NCBI GenBank assembly: GCA_002919195.1
Contig: PKEU01000170.1
Coordinates: 1-32,695 of the forward strand
Direction of reading: 5' to 3'
DNA from: a bacterium
GTDB taxonomy: Bacteria > Bacillota > Limnochordia > DTU080 > RSA5
DNA length: 32,695 bases
The position numbers and the translations under genes were made by a program. This document shows positions 1-7,641 of this stretch, piece by piece (within the stretch, counting starts at the first letter, position 1; each line of letters starts with the position of its first letter). The notes under the pieces were generated by a model. The model had not been told where the DNA came from, did no database searches, and saw only the letters and a list, made by a program, of their open reading frames with translations.

Positions 1-786
1 GCCGAGGACGCTGGAGCTGTGGCGGTGATGGCCCTCGAACGGGTGCCCGCGGATATCCGGGCCGCCGGCGGTGTCGCCCGCATGGCGGACCCCGAGGTGA
101 TCCTCACCATCAAAGAAGCGGTGAGCATCCCCGTGATGGCCAAAGCGCGCATCGGTCACTTTGTGGAGGCGCAGATCCTCGAGGCGCTCGGCGTCGACTT
201 CATCGACGAGAGCGAGGTGCTCACCCCGGCCGACGAGCGCTACCACATCGACAAGCACAAGTTCAAGACTCCCTTTGTCTGCGGCGCCCGCAACCTGGGA
301 GAAGCCTTGCGGAGAATTGGCGAGGGCGCGGCGATGATCCGCACCAAGGGCGAGGCGGGCACGGGCGACATCGTCGAAGCGGTCCGCCACTTGCGCCAAG
401 TGCAGGAGGACATCCGCAGGGTACAGAGCGCGTCCTTTGAGGAGCTGATGACCATCGCCAAGGAGATGGGCGCTCCCTATGAGCTCGTCGTCCAAGTCCA
501 CCGCACTGGGAGGCTTCCGGTGGTCAACTTTGCGGCCGGGGGCGTCGCGACGCCCGCGGACGCAGCGTTGATGATGCAGCTGGGAGCCGAAGGCGTCTTT
601 GTGGGCTCGGGCATCTTTAAGTCGGACAACCCCGTCGCCCGGGCCAAAGCGATCGTCGAGGCGGTCCGTCACTACAACGATCCCGACGTGCTCGCGCGCG
701 TCTCCCGTGGCATCGGGGAAGCGATGCGGGGGATCCACGTCGCCCAGATGGCGCAAGAGGAGCGGTTGGCTGGCCGAGGCTGGTAA
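1..786 (+). CDS. pdxS: Pyridoxal 5'-phosphate synthase lyase subunit PdxS (5' truncated)
   Basis: PdxS builds pyridoxal 5'-phosphate from ribose 5-phosphate, glyceraldehyde 3-phosphate and ammonia supplied by the glutaminase PdxT. The reading frame is open from base 1, so roughly the first 30 residues lie outside the window; 261 residues are visible against a usual length of about 294. The conserved block [12 protein letters not shown] is present. The ribose-phosphate Schiff-base lysine lies in VMAKARIGH (codon 142-144) and the second catalytic lysine in RTKGEAGTG (codon 346-348). The phosphate-binding stretch [16 protein letters not shown] and the C-terminal ending GRGW are typical. The partner pdxT does not follow; the next gene is a protease 105 bases downstream, so pdxT must lie elsewhere. 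No clear terminator was seen after the stop. Confidence 0.97.
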   Translation, partial: AEDAGAVAVMALERVPADIRAAGGVARMADPEVILTIKEAVSIPVMAKARIGHFVEAQILEALGVDFIDESEVLTPADERYHIDKHKFKTPFVCGARNLGEALRRIGEGAAMIRTKGEAGTGDIVEAVRHLRQVQEDIRRVQSASFEELMTIAKEMGAPYELVVQVHRTGRLPVVNFAAGGVATPADAALMMQLGAEGVFVGSGIFKSDNPVARAKAIVEAVRHYNDPDVLARVSRGIGEAMRGIHVAQMAQEERLAGRGW

Positions 787-891
787 ACCGAGGCGCGTCC
801 GCCATGCCGCGCGTTCGTATGCGGCGCTTCTCCCGGGCAACACTAGATCCGACGGCCGATGTGCCGAAATGAGCACCGGGGAGGCGCCGCG

Positions 892-2016
892 GTGGAGCAG
901 GGCGGAAAAAAGAGCGACAAGGTCGTGGCATTGCTGTTGGGCCTCGCCCTCGTGCTGGGCGTGGCCCTCGGTCTTCCTATGGGGGCCCAAATTGCGGGGC
1001 GCTCGGAGGGGAGCGAAGGGACACACGGAGCGGGCCTAAACTCCCAACAACGCATCCTCGACGACGAAGAGGCTGTGATCCGGGCAGTGGAGCGGGTCGG
1101 CGCGAGCATCGTCAAGATCTCGGTCACCCAACAGGGACATCTCGACAGCCTCTTTGGACGGGTGCCCACGACTCAACAGGGGTTAGGATCGGGCGTCATC
1201 GTCGATTCCCGCGGCTATATCCTCACCAACCATCACGTAGTCGAAGGGGCGGATACGATCCACGTCGCACTGCCCGATGGACGGCAATTTCGGGGGAGAC
1301 TCGTAGGCTCGTATCCCGACGCCGATCTGGCGGTGATTCACATCGAAGGGGACGATCTCCCTCAGGCCGAGCTCGCGCAAGGGAAAGAGCTCAAAGTCGG
1401 GCAACTGGTAATCGCGATCGGCAATCCCTTTGGCCTCGACTACTCGGTTACCACCGGCATCATTAGCGCGCTGGGCCGCGAGCTGGTCGTCGATCCTGAA
1501 AGGGGAGTCGCGCTGACCAATTTGATCCAAACCGACGCGGCCATCAATCCTGGAAACTCCGGCGGTCCCCTTGTCGACCGGGAAGGGCGGGTGATCGGCA
1601 TCAACACGGCGGTGCTCCGGGCAAGCCATGGCCTACAGGCCCAAGGGCTCGGGTTTGCGATCCCCATCGACGATGCTTTGAGCGTTGCCGGCCAGATCAT
1701 CCGGCGCGGCCGTCCGCCGGCCCGGCTGGGCATTTTAGCGGGAACGCTCACCCCCGAGATCGCCCGGGCGGTTTATGAGGCCACGGGGATCCCAATCGGC
1801 GCCCAACGAGGTGTGTTTGTCCGTGAAGTCCACCCCGGTTCACCCGCCCAAGCCGCTGGCCTTGAGCCGGCCGACGTCATCGTGCGGGCGGGAGGCCGGC
1901 GAATTGAGAGTGTCGAAGAGTTGCTCCAGCGGGTGTGGGAGGTGGGGCCGGGCGCTTCGCTCTCGTTGGTGGTCCTGCGTAAAGGGAGGAGGATGACCCT
2001 CACGGCTGAGCTCTGA
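892..2016 (+). CDS. Membrane-anchored HtrA/DegP-type serine protease with one PDZ domain
   Basis: Predicted envelope quality-control protease of family S1C. A GTG start at 892 was chosen because GGGGAGG (878-884) lies 7 bases upstream; an in-frame ATG at 859 has no ribosome site. The 374-residue product has a short charged N-terminus and one hydrophobic segment (about residues 10-30) acting as signal anchor. The trypsin-like domain carries the triad: His115 in TNHHVV, Asp145 in DADLAVI and Ser223 in NPGNSGGPL. A single PDZ domain follows (about residues 275-370, with GVFVREVHPGSPAQAAGL). The family degrades or refolds misfolded exported proteins on the outer side of the membrane. Its position 23 bases before rlmH matches the htrC/yyxA-rlmH neighbourhood of Bacillus, which suggests co-transcription. 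Confidence 0.95.
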   Translation: MEQGGKKSDKVVALLLGLALVLGVALGLPMGAQIAGRSEGSEGTHGAGLNSQQRILDDEEAVIRAVERVGASIVKISVTQQGHLDSLFGRVPTTQQGLGSGVIVDSRGYILTNHHVVEGADTIHVALPDGRQFRGRLVGSYPDADLAVIHIEGDDLPQAELAQGKELKVGQLVIAIGNPFGLDYSVTTGIISALGRELVVDPERGVALTNLIQTDAAINPGNSGGPLVDREGRVIGINTAVLRASHGLQAQGLGFAIPIDDALSVAGQIIRRGRPPARLGILAGTLTPEIARAVYEATGIPIGAQRGVFVREVHPGSPAQAAGLEPADVIVRAGGRRIESVEELLQRVWEVGPGASLSLVVLRKGRRMTLTAEL

Positions 2017-2039
2017 CGCTGGTGGGCGGAGGGTGATGG

Positions 2040-2516
2040 GTGCAGCTTAAGCTAATATGCATTGGCAAGGCGAAAGGCCCTTACCGGGAGCTTTCGCGAG
2101 AGTATGAAAAGCGGATCGATCGCTACGCGCGCCTCGTCGTGCGGGAGCTCAGCGAGGTGAAGTACTCAGGAAGCCCCACACCCGGTGAGATCAGCCAGAT
2201 CCTCCAACGGGAAGCCACAGCGATCCGGCGAGAGCTTACCGGCCGCGAGCTCGTCGTCGCCCTCGACGCCCATGGGACGTCGATTTCATCCGTGGAGCTC
2301 GCCGAGTGGATCCACAGCCACGCCGCGGAGGGGCGCTCCCAGGTGGCCTTTGTGATCGGGGGGTCGCTGGGCCTCGATGAAAACCTCAAACGGGAAGCCG
2401 ACTTTACGCTCTCTCTTTCGGCCATGACTCTTCCCCACCAGTTAGCGCGCGTCGTCTTACTCGAACAGCTCTACCGGGCGCTCACCATCATCCGCAACGA
2501 GCCTTATCATAAGTAG
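2040..2516 (+). CDS. rlmH: 23S rRNA (pseudouridine1915-N3)-methyltransferase RlmH
   Basis: RlmH is a small SPOUT-class methyltransferase that uses S-adenosylmethionine to methylate pseudouridine 1915 in helix 69 of 23S rRNA on assembled ribosomes. The 158-residue product has the family length. It shows the trefoil-knot SAM-binding segments LVVALDAHGT and VAFVIGGSLGLD, and the diagnostic C-terminal tail RNEPYHK. The start is GTG at 2040, with GGAGG at 2028-2032 and 7 bases of spacing. The gap from the protease gene is 23 bases, so the two probably share a transcript. Function is well established for the family and all key motifs are visible. Confidence 0.97.
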   Translation: MQLKLICIGKAKGPYRELSREYEKRIDRYARLVVRELSEVKYSGSPTPGEISQILQREATAIRRELTGRELVVALDAHGTSISSVELAEWIHSHAAEGRSQVAFVIGGSLGLDENLKREADFTLSLSAMTLPHQLARVVLLEQLYRALTIIRNEPYHK

Positions 2517-2531
2517 GAAACCCCGGCAGAA

Positions 2532-2560
2532 TTGCGCTCCTGTAGGCCAGCCGCTATAAT
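2532..2560 (+). promoter_or_regulatory. Sigma-A-type promoter of rex
   Basis: TTGCGC (2532-2537) and a perfect TATAAT (2555-2560) are separated by 17 bases, immediately after the rlmH stop. Transcription would begin near 2567, inside the Rex-like operator and about 30 bases before the rex start codon. Confidence 0.75.
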
Positions 2561-2574
2561 GAAAGTGTTCACAA
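2557..2574 (+). promoter_or_regulatory. Rex operator (autoregulatory site)
   Basis: The 18 bases TAATGAAAGTGTTCACAA match 13 positions of the Rex consensus TTGTGAAATATTTCACAA. The right half-site TTCACAA is perfect and the left half keeps TGAAA. The site overlaps the end of the -10 box and the expected start point of the rex promoter, so a bound Rex would block it. Rex is released by NADH, so this predicts induction when the NADH/NAD+ ratio rises. Autoregulation is an inference from position and match. Confidence 0.65.
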
Positions 2575-2595
2575 ACCGAGGCCGGAGGTAGATCG

Positions 2596-3237
2596 ATGCG
2601 CTGGAAAAAGATCTCCGACGCCGTCGTGCGCCGCCTCCCCCTGTACTTGCGGGTTCTCGAGGAAGTAAGCCGCGATGAGGATCGCAAGCTCATGTCGTCA
2701 CAAGAGCTGGGAGAGCGGGCAGGGGTGAGCCCTGCGCTGGTGAGGAAAGACCTGGCCTGGTTTGGTGAATTCGGCAAGCAAGGTGTGGGCTACGAAGTCT
2801 CGTATTTAAGAGACGAACTCCGGCGCATCCTCAACCTCGATGAAAAGATTCGCGTCGCCCTCGTCGGGGTCGGCAGCCTCGGACAAGCCTTGACGCGTTA
2901 TAATAAAAATCGGACCGAACAAGACCGAAGTTTTAATATAGAGATCGTCGCTCTTTTCGATAACGATCCCAGCAAATTTGGCAAGACAATCGAAGGGATC
3001 GCGATCCGGCCCGTTTCGGAGCTGGCCCAAGTTGTCAAAGAGCTGGGCGTGCAGATGGCGATCGTCACGGTGCCGGCGGACCAAGCCCAAGTGGTCGTCG
3101 ACGCAGTGGTCCAAGCAGGTATCCGGGCCATCCTCAACTTCGCGCCGACAAAGCTCGTCGTACCCGAAGGGGTGCACGTGGCCAGCGCTGACCTCAGCCT
3201 CGAGCTGCAACGATTGGCATACTATCTCGATGACTGA
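2596..3237 (+). CDS. rex: Redox-sensing transcriptional repressor Rex
   Basis: Rex is a homodimeric repressor that senses the NADH/NAD+ ratio and controls fermentation and respiration genes in Gram-positive bacteria. The 213-residue protein has the usual length. It has an N-terminal winged-helix domain (about residues 1-80, with SSQELGERAGVSPALVRKDL) and a Rossmann domain with the dinucleotide motif G91-V-G93-S-L-G96. The acidic residue that binds the adenosine ribose lies in ALFDNDPSKFG, and a C-terminal swapped helix is present. The start is ATG at 2596 behind GGAGGT (2584-2589). The gene follows its own promoter and a candidate Rex operator. The downstream quinone, molybdenum-cofactor and Tat genes fit a redox-controlled region. 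Confidence 0.97.
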   Translation: MRWKKISDAVVRRLPLYLRVLEEVSRDEDRKLMSSQELGERAGVSPALVRKDLAWFGEFGKQGVGYEVSYLRDELRRILNLDEKIRVALVGVGSLGQALTRYNKNRTEQDRSFNIEIVALFDNDPSKFGKTIEGIAIRPVSELAQVVKELGVQMAIVTVPADQAQVVVDAVVQAGIRAILNFAPTKLVVPEGVHVASADLSLELQRLAYYLDD

Positions 3238-3267
3238 CCGTGGGGAAGGCACCCGGTAAAGGGGCAG

Positions 3268-4248
3268 ATGAGATTGAAGCTTGCAGAAGAAGTCTTCGCC
3301 CATGTGGGAGAGGCCATGCTCCAAGTCGAAGCAGGCCTTCGAGACGCTCTTCAAGATGCGTCGCCCCAGACCCGCGAAGTGATGTTGCACCTGGCAGAAA
3401 GCGGTGGCAAACGGGTGCGCCCGATGCTCTCCTTGCTTTCGGCGCAATATTTCAGCAAAGATCCTAGGCCTGCGGTGCCCGTCGGTATCGCGTCGGAGAT
3501 GATCCACATGGCAACGCTGGTGCACGACGATGTGATCGACCGGGCCGAAACCCGGCGGGGAAGGAAGACCGTCAACCAGATCTGGGGAAACCATGTCAGC
3601 GTCCTGGCCGGCGACGCGCTGCTGGCCAAGGCCCTCGTGATCCTGGTCGACGAGACGAGCAGCGAAGTCGTGCGGATCATGTCCGACATGATCTACCGCA
3701 TGTGCGAAGGCGAAATCGCCCAGCATGCCAGCCTGCACGACATGTACCAGGATGATGACGATTACTTCGACCGCATCGAGAAAAAGACCGCGCTCTTTTT
3801 TGCCGCCTGCTGCCAAGCAGGTGCCCTCATGGGCGGCGCAGAGCCCGAGCAGGCCGGCGCGATGTGGGCGTACGGCAGACACCTTGGCATGGCCTTCCAA
3901 GTCGTCGATGACCTCCTCGACGTGAGCGCCGATGCGGAAGTGGTGGGCAAGCCCGTCGGCAACGATCTTCGCTCCGGGGTTTTGACGCTGCCGATCCTCC
4001 ATTTGCTCCGCAGCCAGGGATACCAGGGCGAAGCGGCAAGCCTCGTGGCCAAAGGTGCCGATATGACGCCGGCCGACATCGATCGCGTCCTCAAGCTGGT
4101 GCGCGAAAACGGGGCCGTCGACTACGCTTTCCAGGTCGCGCAAAGCTTTGTGGATCAAGCGAAAGCGGCGCTGAAGGAGCTCCCGGACAACGAGACCCGG
4201 ACGCTCCTTCATCAGATCGCCGACGGCGTGCTGACCCGCACCTTTTAA
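3268..4248 (+). CDS. hepT: Long-chain polyprenyl diphosphate synthase (HepT-like)
   Basis: Trans-prenyltransferase that condenses isopentenyl diphosphate units onto an allylic primer, probably making the menaquinone side chain. The 326-residue all-helical protein has the first aspartate motif in LVHDDVIDRAETRRG, the second in FQVVDDLLD, the substrate-binding block GGKRVRPM near residue 50, and GKPVGNDLRSGVLTLP. The region before the first aspartate motif (SEMIHMATLVH) has small residues, which fits a long product; exact length cannot be read. HepT of Bacillus needs a small partner HepS, and none is encoded here. The ATG at 3268 has AAAGGGG only 3 bases away; TTG at 3274 is better spaced, so the start may shift by two codons. 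The gene lies 30 bases after rex and is probably co-transcribed with it. Confidence 0.9.
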   Translation: MRLKLAEEVFAHVGEAMLQVEAGLRDALQDASPQTREVMLHLAESGGKRVRPMLSLLSAQYFSKDPRPAVPVGIASEMIHMATLVHDDVIDRAETRRGRKTVNQIWGNHVSVLAGDALLAKALVILVDETSSEVVRIMSDMIYRMCEGEIAQHASLHDMYQDDDDYFDRIEKKTALFFAACCQAGALMGGAEPEQAGAMWAYGRHLGMAFQVVDDLLDVSADAEVVGKPVGNDLRSGVLTLPILHLLRSQGYQGEAASLVAKGADMTPADIDRVLKLVRENGAVDYAFQVAQSFVDQAKAALKELPDNETRTLLHQIADGVLTRTF

Positions 4249-4266
4249 CCTCTTTGCCCGGCACTT

Positions 4267-4289
4267 TGCCTCGGTGGACGACCGAGGCA
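4267..4289 (+). terminator. Hairpin terminator after the prenyl synthase gene
   Basis: TGCCTCGGT (4267-4275) and ACCGAGGCA (4281-4289) form a perfect 9-base-pair stem with a 5-base loop, 18 bases after the stop codon. The following TTGGTGTCTCC is only weakly T-rich, so termination may be partial. Confidence 0.6.
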
Positions 4290-4310
4290 TTGGTGTCTCC
4301 CTGACAACGC

Positions 4311-4341
4311 TTCGACCCGCCGGCCCCCGTTGTGGTATGAT
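4311..4341 (+). promoter_or_regulatory. Candidate promoter of the molybdenum-cofactor genes (extended -10)
   Basis: TGGTATGAT (4333-4341) is an extended -10 element. TTCGAC (4311-4316) is a weak -35 with a 19-base spacer. It lies just after the preceding terminator-like hairpin and about 33 bases before the mog start. Confidence 0.5.
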
Positions 4342-4374
4342 GGGATCGTCACCCACGCAAGGAGGAGCACCAGC

Positions 4375-4854
4375 TTGAGGGTGGGCGTCGTCACCGTCAG
4401 CGACGGTGTGTTTTACGGTCACCGGGAAGACGAGAGCGGACGAGCGATTTGCGAGGTCGTCCAACACGCAGGGCACGTCGTCGTGTCGCATCGCGTCGTG
4501 CCCGACGAGATGGAGGCGATTAAAGCCGCCCTTTTCGAGATGGTGGACGAGCTCGACGTGGACTTGGTCCTCACGACTGGCGGGACGGGCGTTGCTCCTC
4601 GCGACGTGACCCCCGAAGCGACCCGCGCCATCTTGGAGAAGGAAGTTCCCGGCATTCCCGAAGCTATGCGTTACCATGGGCTGGCCAAGTCGCCCAGGGC
4701 GATGTTTTCGCGGGCCGTCGCCGGCGTGCGAAAGCGGACATTGATCGTCAATCTCCCAGGGAGTGTGCGCGGCGTCCAGGAGAGCCTGGAGGCGATTTAC
4801 TCCGAGCTCGAGCATGCGGTCGCGCTGATCCGGGGGCAGCCCGTCGACCACTAG
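4375..4854 (+). CDS. mog: Molybdopterin adenylyltransferase / MoaB-Mog family protein
   Basis: Mog/MoaB proteins adenylylate molybdopterin before molybdate insertion during molybdenum-cofactor synthesis in the cytoplasm. The 159-residue product is one MoCF-biosynthesis domain. It opens with VGVVTVSDGV, carries the signature TTGGTGVAPRDVTPEAT with the conserved aspartate after the glycine loop, and closes with NLPGSVRGVQESL. The TTG start at 4375 was chosen because GGAGGAG (4361-4367) lies 7 bases upstream; a longer frame from 4330 starts inside the promoter. The gene is followed 15 bases later by a moeA-like gene, so the two probably act in sequence. Distinguishing active Mog from catalytically variant MoaB needs alignment. 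Confidence 0.9.
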   Translation: MRVGVVTVSDGVFYGHREDESGRAICEVVQHAGHVVVSHRVVPDEMEAIKAALFEMVDELDVDLVLTTGGTGVAPRDVTPEATRAILEKEVPGIPEAMRYHGLAKSPRAMFSRAVAGVRKRTLIVNLPGSVRGVQESLEAIYSELEHAVALIRGQPVDH

Positions 4855-4869
4855 GAAGGAGGGGCCCGA

Positions 4870-5856
4870 GTGCGGAAGGTTCCAGTCCAACAGGCTGTGG
4901 GAAGCGTCCTCTGCCACGACATCACGCGCATCATCCCCGGCAAGGTGCAAGAGGCAGCGTTTAAGAAAGGACACGTCGTGCGGGAGGAAGATATCGAGGA
5001 GCTTCTCAAGCTGGGAAAGGACCATGTGTACGTCTGGGAGCCCCAACCTGGCATGCTGCACGAGGACGACGCGGCGCTCCGCATAGCGGCCGCAGCCGCG
5101 AAAGCCGGGATCGAGTGGGACGATCCCAGCGAGGGAAAGGTCGAACTCAAAGCGGTCCACCCGGGAGTCTTGCGCGTCGACGTGGAGGCCTTGAGGCAGG
5201 TCAACAGCGTCGAGCAGGTGACGCTCGTCACCAGAAGGAACCACGAACCCGTCTTGCACCGTGGGGAACAGATCGCCGCAGCCCGGGTGATCCCCCTTTT
5301 TATCGAGGAAGAGAAGGTGGCGGCCGCCGAAAAGGTCATGGCCCAAGCGGGGGGCATTCTCGCGGTGACGCCGTTCCGCCTCAAGCGGGTGGGGGTGGTG
5401 ATCACCGGAAACGAAGTGTACTACGGGCGCATCCAAGACGGTTTCGGCCCAGTACTCCGGGAGAAGTTTGCCGCGCTGGGCTGCGAGATCGTTGGCGTGG
5501 AGTATGCCCCCGACGACCGGTCGGTTATCGTCGACAAAATCCTCTCCTTTGCTCAAAGCGGCGCGGAGATGATCGTCGCCACCGGCGGCATGTCGGTGGA
5601 CCCGGACGACCAGACTCCCGGTGCGATCAAAGCAGCGGGTGTAGAGATCGTCTCTTACGGCATTCCCATGCTGCCGGGCAACATGTACTTGGTGGGCTAT
5701 CTGGGAGACCTTCCGGTGATGGGGCTTCCCGGCTGTGTCATGTTTAAAGAGAAGACGGCTTTTGACTATCTTGTGCCCCGGGTGTTGACGGGTGAACGCT
5801 TGACCCGGGCCGACATCGTCGAGCTGGGCCACGGCGGCCTTTTGAACCACTGCTGA
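4870..5856 (+). CDS. MoeA-like molybdopterin-binding protein (short form)
   Basis: Predicted late step of molybdenum-cofactor synthesis or cofactor delivery. The 328-residue protein starts at GTG 4870 behind AAGGAGGGG (4856-4864). The C-terminal half (about residues 170-310) is a MoCF domain with VGVVITGNEVYYGRIQD, ATGGMSVDPDDQTPGAI, IPMLPGNM and MGLPGCVMF. The N-terminal half resembles MoeA in VLCHDITRIIPG and KGHVVREEDIEELLKLG. It is shorter than classical MoeA (about 400 residues) and appears to lack the extra C-terminal domain IV. Such short forms are common in anaerobic Firmicutes and are usually labelled molybdopterin-binding protein. It sits in an operon with mog and just upstream of the Tat genes, through which many molybdoenzymes are exported. 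Confidence 0.88.
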   Translation: MRKVPVQQAVGSVLCHDITRIIPGKVQEAAFKKGHVVREEDIEELLKLGKDHVYVWEPQPGMLHEDDAALRIAAAAAKAGIEWDDPSEGKVELKAVHPGVLRVDVEALRQVNSVEQVTLVTRRNHEPVLHRGEQIAAARVIPLFIEEEKVAAAEKVMAQAGGILAVTPFRLKRVGVVITGNEVYYGRIQDGFGPVLREKFAALGCEIVGVEYAPDDRSVIVDKILSFAQSGAEMIVATGGMSVDPDDQTPGAIKAAGVEIVSYGIPMLPGNMYLVGYLGDLPVMGLPGCVMFKEKTAFDYLVPRVLTGERLTRADIVELGHGGLLNHC

Positions 5857-5912
5857 CGGCTGAGCCGTTGACCCGACAAGGTCTGACGAGGCCGCCGAAA
5901 GGAGAAGCGCGC

Positions 5913-6131
5913 GTGTTTGGAAACATCGGTGCCACTGAACTGATTATCATCCTGGTGCTGGCGCTCATCATTTTTGGACCGGGAAAGCTGCCGGAGGTCG
6001 GCAAAGCCATCGGCCGCAGCATCCGCGAGTTTAAGAGAGCCCAAAGCGGGCTCGATGAAGATGATGAACAGGGAGGCGCAAAGCTTCCGCCCAAGGATGG
6101 CGCCCAGCCGGGTGATCGCCCTGAAAAGTGA
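5913..6131 (+). CDS. tatA: Twin-arginine translocase subunit TatA
   Basis: Pore-forming component of the Tat pathway, which exports folded, often cofactor-bearing proteins. The 72-residue product begins at GTG 5913 behind AAAGGAG (5898-5904). It shows the classic pattern: MFGNIGATELIIIL, one membrane helix, FGPGKLPEVGKAIG forming the hinge, an amphipathic helix (SIREFKRAQSG) and an acidic, proline-rich tail. A longer in-frame reading from 5868 lacks a ribosome site. No TatB-like gene is present; in Gram-positive bacteria TatA is usually bifunctional. The stop overlaps the region just before tatC, so translation is likely coupled. Confidence 0.96.
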   Translation: MFGNIGATELIIILVLALIIFGPGKLPEVGKAIGRSIREFKRAQSGLDEDDEQGGAKLPPKDGAQPGDRPEK

Positions 6132-6156
6132 GGTGGACGAGGGCAAGGAGCTGGAG

Positions 6157-6930
6157 TTGGAGCAAGGCGGCCAGCCTTTCCCGGGCCCTCTGGGAAGCCT
6201 CTTGGCGGTGCTCGAGCAAGAGGCCGAAGGCCTTGTCGAGCACCTGGCGGAGCTCCGGATCCGCCTCATCATCTACCTCGTTGCGCTGGGCGCGGGATCG
6301 ATCGCCGGCTGGTGGCTGACACCGCACCTTCTCGCGCTGTTTGCAAAATCGGTGGGAAGACTTATTTTCATTGCGCCGGCGGAAGCTCTCTTGACAAAGA
6401 TCAAGATCGCCTTTTCCTTGGGATTCGTGTTTTCGCTTCCCGTCGGTCTCTTCCAGCTTTGGCGGTTTGTAGCGCCGGCTCTTTTTCCCGAAGAAAAGAG
6501 CCTTTTCCGGTGGTTTCTGGGGCTTGGGAGCTTCCTGTTTGCGTCGGGGTTGGTGTTTGGCTACACCGTGGTGTATCCGGTCGCTCTCTCGTTTTTCTTA
6601 CGATTTGACACCGAGGGATTGCGGGCAGCCATCGTCGTGAGCCGGCACCTTTCGTTTTTCTTGGGAACGACGCTCTCGTTTGCCCTCGCCTTTCAACTGC
6701 CGCTGGCTCTCTTGATCCTGGTGAGAGCAGGGATCGTTTCAGCGGCGAGGCTGAAAGAGATGCGCCGGCCCGCGATCTTTTTTTGCGCCGTCGCGGCAGC
6801 GGTATTGACGCCGGCAGACGCGGTGTCCCACCTCCTGATGGCCGTTCCTCTCGCCATCTTGTACGAGCTGACCGTTTGGCTCGCGCCTCGCTTTGAAAGG
6901 AGAGAGGATTCTCCTGAGCCAGGGATTTAA
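6157..6930 (+). CDS. tatC: Twin-arginine translocase subunit TatC, copy 1
   Basis: TatC is the six-helix membrane receptor that recognises twin-arginine signal peptides. This copy shows the N-terminal cytoplasmic motif EHLAELRIRLI, the family block FIAPAEALLTKIKIA with the conserved glutamate, FVAPALFPEEKSLF after helix 2, and LTPADAVSHLLMAVPLAILYE at the C-terminus. The start is uncertain. TTG at 6157 has AAGGAG (6145-6150) 6 bases upstream and gives 257 residues; GTG at 6133 directly after the tatA stop is an alternative. The acidic N-terminal extension before the first motif (about 25 residues) is longer than usual. The 3' end overlaps the second tatC. Confidence 0.93.
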   Translation: MEQGGQPFPGPLGSLLAVLEQEAEGLVEHLAELRIRLIIYLVALGAGSIAGWWLTPHLLALFAKSVGRLIFIAPAEALLTKIKIAFSLGFVFSLPVGLFQLWRFVAPALFPEEKSLFRWFLGLGSFLFASGLVFGYTVVYPVALSFFLRFDTEGLRAAIVVSRHLSFFLGTTLSFALAFQLPLALLILVRAGIVSAARLKEMRRPAIFFCAVAAAVLTPADAVSHLLMAVPLAILYELTVWLAPRFERREDSPEPGI

Positions 6931-7639
6931 TGTCCTCGATCATCTTGATTATCTGAGGCTCCGCCTCATCAGGGCCATCCTGGCTTTTTTGCTCGCGTCG
7001 GTGGCCGGGTTTTGGCTGGCCCCGTGGGTGGTCCAGTCTGTGCTCCTCCGTCACGTCGGCCTCGACGGATTGGTCTTTCTCAGCCCGGCGGAGGCGCTGC
7101 TTGCCCGGCTCAAGCTCGCGTTCTCGATTGGGTTTGTCTTGGCCCTGCCGCTCATCCTTTACCAACTATGGGCTCTCTTTGTGCCCGCCATGGACCAAAA
7201 ACAGCGGCGATGGACGCTCTTATTGATTCCCGGCGTCTACGCCCTTTTTCTCTTGGGGATCGCTTTCGCGGTCGGGGCGGTTTTGCCCACGGCGCTCCGC
7301 TTTTTACTGGGCTTTGGCGGGGAGCACCTGGAGCACGAGATCTCCATCGCCAACTACATCTCTTTCGTGATCAATTTCGCCCTGCCGTTCGGCATCATCT
7401 TTGAGCTGCCGGTGGTGGTGGTCGGGCTGACGCGCCTTGGCATCCTGCGCCCGGCCGCGCTCGAGCGCAACCGCAAGTACACCATTTTTGTCATCTTTGT
7501 GCTCGCTGCGATCTTGACGCCCCCCGATGCGGTCTCCCAAATCATGCTGGCCGTACCCATCATCCTCTTATTTGAGTTGAGCCTTCTTCTCGCCCGTTGG
7601 ACAAAACCCAGGGAGGAGAGGCAAGAAACGGAGGTCTAA
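6908..7639 (+). CDS. tatC: Twin-arginine translocase subunit TatC, copy 2
   Basis: A second full-length TatC directly overlaps the first. It has DHLDYLRLRLI at the N-terminus, FLSPAEALLARLKLAFSIG, LYQLWALFVPAMDQKQRRW and a C-terminal LTPPDAVSQIMLAVPIILLFE, with six predicted membrane helices. Both copies keep the conserved glutamate in the SPAEALL or APAEALL block, so neither looks dead. The start codon is odd. The only canonical option is TTG 6893, which has no ribosome site. AAAGGAG (6896-6902) instead points to ATT at 6908 (5 bases) and GAGAGG to CTG at 6914 (6 bases). I use 6908. The gene is in tandem with tatA and tatC1 and lies 2 bases before the hemB-like gene. Confidence 0.9.
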   Translation: MLLSQGFNVLDHLDYLRLRLIRAILAFLLASVAGFWLAPWVVQSVLLRHVGLDGLVFLSPAEALLARLKLAFSIGFVLALPLILYQLWALFVPAMDQKQRRWTLLLIPGVYALFLLGIAFAVGAVLPTALRFLLGFGGEHLEHEISIANYISFVINFALPFGIIFELPVVVVGLTRLGILRPAALERNRKYTIFVIFVLAAILTPPDAVSQIMLAVPIILLFELSLLLARWTKPREERQETEV

Positions 7640-7641
7640 GC

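Noticed and set aside
2806-5850. A 1,014-codon open frame on the minus strand opposite rex, the prenyl synthase, mog and the moeA-like gene
   Set aside because: It is a shadow of GC-rich plus-strand genes. Its translation has no recognisable motif and it runs across several well-supported genes and their terminator and promoter.
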